Shown piece by piece: positions 59,162 to 64,000 of a DNA stretch of 64,000 bases. Each line of letters starts with the position of its first letter. Position 1 is the stretch's first letter. The DNA is taken from the NCBI RefSeq assembly GCF_963259705.1, contig NC_081844.1, positions 16,291,715-16,355,714 of the forward strand, in the 5' to 3' direction. The position numbers were made by a program, and so were the translations under genes. Below the pieces are notes generated by a model, which saw only the letters and a list, made by a program, of their open reading frames with translations, did no database searches and had not been told where the DNA came from. This stretch comes from Myotis daubentonii (taxonomy: Eukaryota > Chordata > Mammalia > Chiroptera > Vespertilionidae).

Positions 59162-61428
59162 CTACGTCCGGGGCTGAGGCCTCCGCGTGCGCTTGGTCCG
59201 GCGGGTGGGGGCCGAGCCCACGAACTCGAACTGCTTCTGCCGCTCGACCTGGTTGGGGAAGGGCAGCTGGCCCTCGTACAGGCGCTTGATGAAGTGGGCC
59301 TCCCGCTGGTTCTGGCGGCTGCGGGAGGCCTGGCGCGGCCGGCCCTGCCGCGTAAAGGCCATGAACCAGCCCTCGCGCCCCGCGTTCTGGAAGGCCGTGT
59401 AGTTGTTCTCCAGCACGATCTCCGTGAACACGCAGTCTTTGCTTTTCCCGCTGGGCTGCCAGGGAAGGAAGGAGAGGGGGGAGTTTGTCCACCCACCCTT
59501 CCCGGCGGCTCTGCCTCCCGGGCCTCTCTTAAGACCGCGGGGGGCTGGGCGCCCCAGGGTTTCTGCCTGGTGAGGTGGTGCCCTGGCCGCGCGGGGAGAG
59601 GGGCAGGCTGTGCTTGGAGCCAGACCTGCACTTAAAGGCAGGCTTGTCGTTTGGAAGTTGTACACCTCGAGCCAGGCATTCAGCCAGCGGAGCTTCAGTT
59701 TACCAGGATGAGACGTAAAGATCTAGGGCAGCGGTTCTCGACCTTCCTAATGCCGCCACCCTTTAATACAGTTCCTCATGGTGTGGTGACCCCCAATGTC
59801 ATTGTTACAAATGGAACATAATTAAAGCACAGTGATTAATCACAAAAACAATTTGTAATTGTATATGTGTTTTCCGATGGTCTGAGGCGACCCCTGTGAA
59901 AGGGTCGTTCGACCCCCAAAGGGGTCACGACCCCCAGGTTGAGAACCGCTGATCTAGGGGATTGTGTGGTTTCCTGCTTAACCAGTGGGCACTCGTACAC
60001 AAGAGCAGCCTCGGTGGGGGGATGGCGTTGCTGGGTGGAGGGGAAGGAGGCACCATGCTCTGACGAAAAGAAGGGGCAAACATTTATGGACACCAACTGT
60101 GTTAGAGCCATACAGGCAGCCCTTAGACCAGCGGTTCTCAACCTTGGCTGCACATTAGAGTCACCTGGGAATCTTTTTAAGATCCTGATTTCTGGGCCTC
60201 ATCCCCCGGAAATTCTGTTTTTTTGTTAGGGGGTGGGGCCACAAAATTAGTAACAAAGAAACAGAATTTCCGGAGAATGAGGCCCAGAAATCAGGATTTT
60301 TAAAAGATTCCCAGGCGATTCTAATGTACAGCCAAGGTTGAGAACCACTGTCTTAGGCTTTACAGATAACCCTGATGCTATGCCCATTTTTATAGATGAC
60401 AGCCCGAGGCTTGACAAAAATAAGTAAATATTTGGTGAGAACAGCCAAAACCGGAAGCCAGGATTGACCATTGCTAAAGAAATGGAGTTCTGCTCCACAG
60501 TGCTGGACCCACCACCGCGGCGTAGGTTATACTCGCACGCGGTCCCACTAGGTGCACGGTTACACTAGCAGGTGGTCAGTGTGCATCTCGCTGGCTGGGT
60601 CCGTGGAGCCCACTGACCTTGGGGGAGCTTCTGACCCTGTCTGAATGCACACTTTCAACCCCAGTTAGCCCTTAACCCGCAACACAGGGGCTGTAACATC
60701 ATGTAGGTGCTGAAATTCTTACTCATTGAGCTGGGAAATGGCCCCAGGGATCTGAGCAAGGGCCCTGTGGCCCAGTCAGTGTTCTCAGAGTGCTTGTCAA
60801 TCCAGCAGGACTCACTGACACGGAGAACAGAGTGACAGTGGTGGGTGAGAGCAGGAGAGTCATGGCCCCCGTCACCCTGCAATGGGGATGCTGCTGGCCC
60901 GGGGCACCCCACCCCAGGAGGATCCAGTCAAGGGTCTGCTCTCTCCTCCGGCCTCACCTTCCCGATGAGCTTGCCCCTCTTGTTCATGCAGATGTATTTC
61001 TCGCTCTCAGCCCCCTTGATGCGCACCCGGCTCCCAAAGGTGTCCGTCTCCACTATGAGCTTGGCTGTCATGAGGGAGAGACTTCTGTCTATGAGGGTTG
61101 CAAGCCCAGGGGGTGGAAGCCCCCCCCCCCAACCCACCTGACCTCCGACCTCAGGTGGGGAACACGGGGAGGCCCTGACACAAGACCCCGGACGAAGCAG
61201 GGGAAGCCGGCCAGGGGTACGGGCGGCCTCAGGTGAGGGCCGGGCCTCACCGAACTTGTTGCCGTCTTCAGCGGTGGCGGAGATGCGACGCCCGGTCACC
61301 TGCACGTGCTTGCCGCTGGTCCGGCTGTAGAGCTGGTACTCACGGATCTGCCGCCGGCTCAGCTGGTCGGTCATGGCGCCCTGGTCCCTCACGTACTGGT
61401 TAAAATTAGGAGACGGGTGATTCTCCCC
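59162..61428 (-). CDS. FGF17: FGF17, fibroblast growth factor 17 (partial, exons 3-5)
   Basis: Secreted FGF8-subfamily ligand acting on FGF receptors with heparan sulphate, known in midbrain-cerebellum and frontal cortex patterning. Exons in transcript order: 61251-61428, 60958-61064, 59162-59455. They encode 192 residues, exactly residues 25-216 of the expected 216. Exon 3 begins [16 protein letters not shown] and holds the receptor-facing N-terminal helix region. Exons 4 and 5 complete the beta-trefoil, with an N-glycosylation sequon NYT and a basic tail [14 protein letters not shown]. The missing first 24 residues, the signal peptide encoded by two short exons, were searched for to base 64000 and not found, so they should lie right of the window. 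Exon 3 uses an unusual acceptor (CAAAG). No stop or frameshift. Confidence 0.95.
59729..59951 (+). mobile_element. Non-autonomous hAT element (CAGCGGTTCTC ends)
   Basis: Perfect terminal repeats CAGCGGTTCTC and GAGAACCGCTG and a perfect 8-bp duplication ATCTAGGG (59721-59728, 59952-59959). Contains GGGTCGTTCGACCCCCAAAG. In the FGF17 intron between exons 4 and 5. Confidence 0.93.
60129..60350. mobile_element. MER5-related palindromic hAT element
   Basis: Ends CAGCGGTTCTCAACCTTGGC and GCCAAGGTTGAGAACCACTG. Two inverted arms of about 92 bp share close to 90 percent identity, with a short GGGGTGGGGCC-containing spacer. Degenerate 8-bp flanks CCTTAGAC and TCTTAGGC. Terminal motifs are those of the MER5A family as I recall it. 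Confidence 0.82.
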
Positions 61429-64000
61429 CTTTGCGGTTACCAAGGGAAAAATAGTGTCAATTTGCTTTGGGTGACACCACCGCTGGTCCATCCAGGGGTG
61501 AGGGGTACAGAGGTGAGTGTGGCAGGGCAGGCCATTTGTCCTGGGAGGTCGAGGTGCAGGGTGAAGGGGGCATAGAGCCATGACTTTCTCCGGCCAGCGG
61601 GTGAGCCAATCATGGCCTTTCGGCTCCCTGTCCAGCCTGCAGCAGAGAAGTGCTGGCTGCGCAGGCCTGAGGACTCCTGGTGACAGAGTGCAGACGTGGA
61701 GTCGTGACTCTGGGAGCTGGAGGGAGCCTGCGGTTCTGTATCTGATCCCCGTATTCTATGGAGAAGGCGCGCAGGCCACACGGCTAATTAGAGACAGAAC
61801 CCTGTCCTGCCTCTTGCGTGGAGCTTGTCACCCCTCCAGAACTCCAGGCGTTGGCTCTGTTAGCCAGGCAGCCAGCTTTCCTCCATCCTCCCCGCTAGCC
61901 TTGAAGGACCCACCCCAGCACATGTGCACACACGCACACGCAGCGGCCGGTCTGTTAGGGTCACTGGCGAGCATTGTGGGGCTGTAAGATCCTTGTCTCT
62001 AGCTCTGCAGGCCCCTGGAAGCATTTCTTAGTCGCCTGTGGGATCCTGAGCTGTGCCTGCTCCCCTGCCTCTCCCCTGGGTGCTCGGGGGCCCTCAGAGA
62101 AGCCAGGCCCCCTTCCAGTGTTCCTCCCTCCTGCATGGGTGCGGCACCTCCTTAGTGGAGGGAAGCCAAGGAGTTTCGAAGGTGCTGTCAGCAGTGGTCC
62201 AAGGGCTGCTCCCGTGAGGCCATCTGCCTGTGGCACAATGTAACAGAGGCTGGTGGGCATTGTGGCCAGCCATGCTGCCACCCACCCACTCCTCCAGGCG
62301 GGGGAGGGGCTCTTCCGCCCACACCGCCTGCAAACAAAGGCAGGAGGGTACCTGGCTCTCCTTAGCCCGCTGCGCACTGAGCTGAGGGATCCCTTACCGC
62401 CTCTGCAGCCAGGTGCAGCCTGACTGCCTCCCAGCTGCTGCCACTGCCTCAGCCGGCACCGAAATGCTTCTCTCCACCTGGACCCATGGCCTTGCTGGGA
62501 CAGCCTTTCCCGGTCCCAGTCCCTAAGGCCAACCCTCTGGGCAGAGCTAGACCTGGACCGGCATCTGTTAGGGCCCCGCTCTCCTGGAGGGAAAGGTGGG
62601 AGTGTTGGCTTTGAGGAAGGGGAGGCGAGGGAGCAGCCTGAGGCTGACAGTGTGACCTGCCGGGGGTTAACCCTTCGTGCGGCACTGCTCATTTCCAACC
62701 GGAGCTGTCCGCAGGCCAGGACCCAGCCTAGGAGACCCCAGCCCGCCCCACGCGCCTCCCTCCAAACCCGAGGCCTGAATCTGGGGTGGGAGACCTGCCT
62801 CCCTGCCAGGAGGAGGGGTCTGGCTGGCCCGGGACCCTCGGTGGGGTCCGCCTGCCCCCAGCCCCAGCCGCCTGGCCCAGGTTCAGGCCCTCCGCCCCTC
62901 TTGGCGGGCAGCCTCCTCCTGGCCGTCTGTTCCAGGTCAGGAGCAGAGAGGCCCCCCCAGAGCCCCCTCCTCTCCTCATCCCCCTTCAAGCCCTGCACAA
63001 AGGCAGCCCCACGCCCCCCCACAGCCCACAGCCCACAAGTCGCTCTCCCCGCGGGACCTTGCCTGTCCCTTTCATGTTCCCGCTGTGGGGAACCTCCCCT
63101 TCCAGTGCTGCAGACAGCTGCTTGTCAGCCGGCCCCTCAAGCATGGCTGTGGTCCGGCCTGCGGGCCCCCTCCAGGGGGGTGCGGGGGCACTTCAAGGGG
63201 GAAAGGACAGCTTTGCCACCTTCCCCGAATCCTGAATGGGGCCTCAGCCAGGCCATAAACGCCAGGCCAGGCGCACCATTGTGCTAATTCCCCTTCCAGA
63301 ACAGGTTGGGCCCACCCCCGCCCCCGCCCGGCCCGGCTGGGGGCTTTCTTCTGGCTCTCCCTGGATGTGTGAAGCAAAAGGCCTGGAACGGGGGCTTGAG
63401 CAAAAGTGGGAAGGAAAAGGGGGGTGTCTCTCTCTCCCACCCCCCCACTGCTTCAAAGGCAGCCAGCCTCTTTCCCTCGCAGAGAAAAGGCCTTACCTTC
63501 AAAAAAAGTCCCCACTGGATACGAAGAGAAGCGGCCCCTGGCCTGGGAAAGCCAAGCCGTGTCCCCAGCGCGTTCTGGACCAGTGCATTTTAATAGCTGC
63601 ACTTTTATGGCGGATCACAAAAAGGGACCAGCCTCGAGCTGCAGCTGGGCAGGGGGAGGTGGGCATGGGGGGCAGGCTTGGGTGGGGGAGCCTGGAGAAG
63701 CGGACCCTGAATCTCGTCTCAGACAACTCCTTTTGGGTTTGACCTCATTGTGTCTGGAGTCACCTGCCCTGGCTGGGCCCTCTGCTCCCATAACCCCCCA
63801 GGGCAGCACCCCCAGGACACCTGTGTTGGTGGGAGTGCGGTCAGGAGTGGAATACACAGGTGGTTTTGCATGGAAACCTGTCCTCTCACGTACAAGCCTC
63901 ACTTGAGCCATCACCTCCACCCTCTTCCAGCCACTCCCGGCTCCATCCCTCAAGTCCTTGTGGCCTCTGCACCTTGCCTTGGGGTGACCCAGTGTGGAGG
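61429..64000 (-). other. FGF17 intron 2, continuing past the window edge
   Basis: GC-rich, with no recognised mobile element and no supported exon. The search for the two short signal-peptide exons found no match on the minus strand. Confidence 0.65.

Noticed and set aside
63491..63500. Strong minus-strand donor GAAGGTAAGG, possible FGF17 exon end
   Set aside because: The sequence before it does not encode the expected FGF17 signal peptide (MGAARLLPNLTLC). It could end an untranslated exon, but there is no other support.

Overview
The window is mammalian nuclear DNA, almost certainly from a vesper bat (Vespertilionidae). It carries many copies of the bat tRNA-derived Ves SINE, a short HeliBat-type Helitron (TC start, CTAG end with 3' hairpin, A|T target) and a set of hAT elements, including one I recognise as a SPIN non-autonomous copy. 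Four protein genes could be reconstructed exon by exon with consistent phase: NUDT18 (+), FHIP2B/FAM160B2 (-), DMTN/dematin (-) and the 3' part of FGF17 (-). This is the conserved block of human 8p21.3, here in reverse orientation (HR, the next human neighbour, should lie just left of base 1).

Layout. 1-4.4 kb: intergenic, with two hAT elements, two SINEs in the same target site and CA repeats. 4.4-7.3 kb: NUDT18 with a CpG promoter and two perfect cAMP-response elements, 3 coding exons, 325 aa. 7.3-9.0 kb: short gap between the convergent NUDT18 and FHIP2B. 9.0-23.5 kb: FHIP2B, 17 coding exons, 732 aa, with a 40-bp minisatellite in intron 1 and a CpG promoter. 23.8-28.7 kb: intergenic, dense in SINEs, a palindromic hAT, the Helitron and a 72-bp templated insertion. 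28.7-39.4 kb: DMTN coding part, 15 coding exons including an 8-nt microexon, 405 aa. 39.4-58.6 kb: DMTN 5' non-coding part and introns, with G-rich and CCAT repeats, a SPIN copy, GATA motifs and a 3.1-kb minisatellite (51.6-54.7 kb); a distal CpG island at 57.9-58.6 kb is the likely main DMTN promoter. 58.6-64 kb: FGF17 3'UTR and coding exons 3-5 (residues 25-216 of the expected 216); the two signal-peptide exons are beyond the right edge.

The genes are not an operon and do separate jobs: NUDT18 cleans oxidised nucleoside diphosphates, FHIP2B is a HOOK-interacting (FHF-type) dynein cargo adaptor subunit, DMTN bundles actin in the red-cell membrane skeleton, and FGF17 is a secreted FGF8-family signal. 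I found no new protein system. The most unusual structures are the DMTN intronic minisatellite, in which nearly every unit carries a consensus 5' splice donor on the transcribed strand, the templated insertion inside a SINE, and the 8-nt coding microexon of DMTN.
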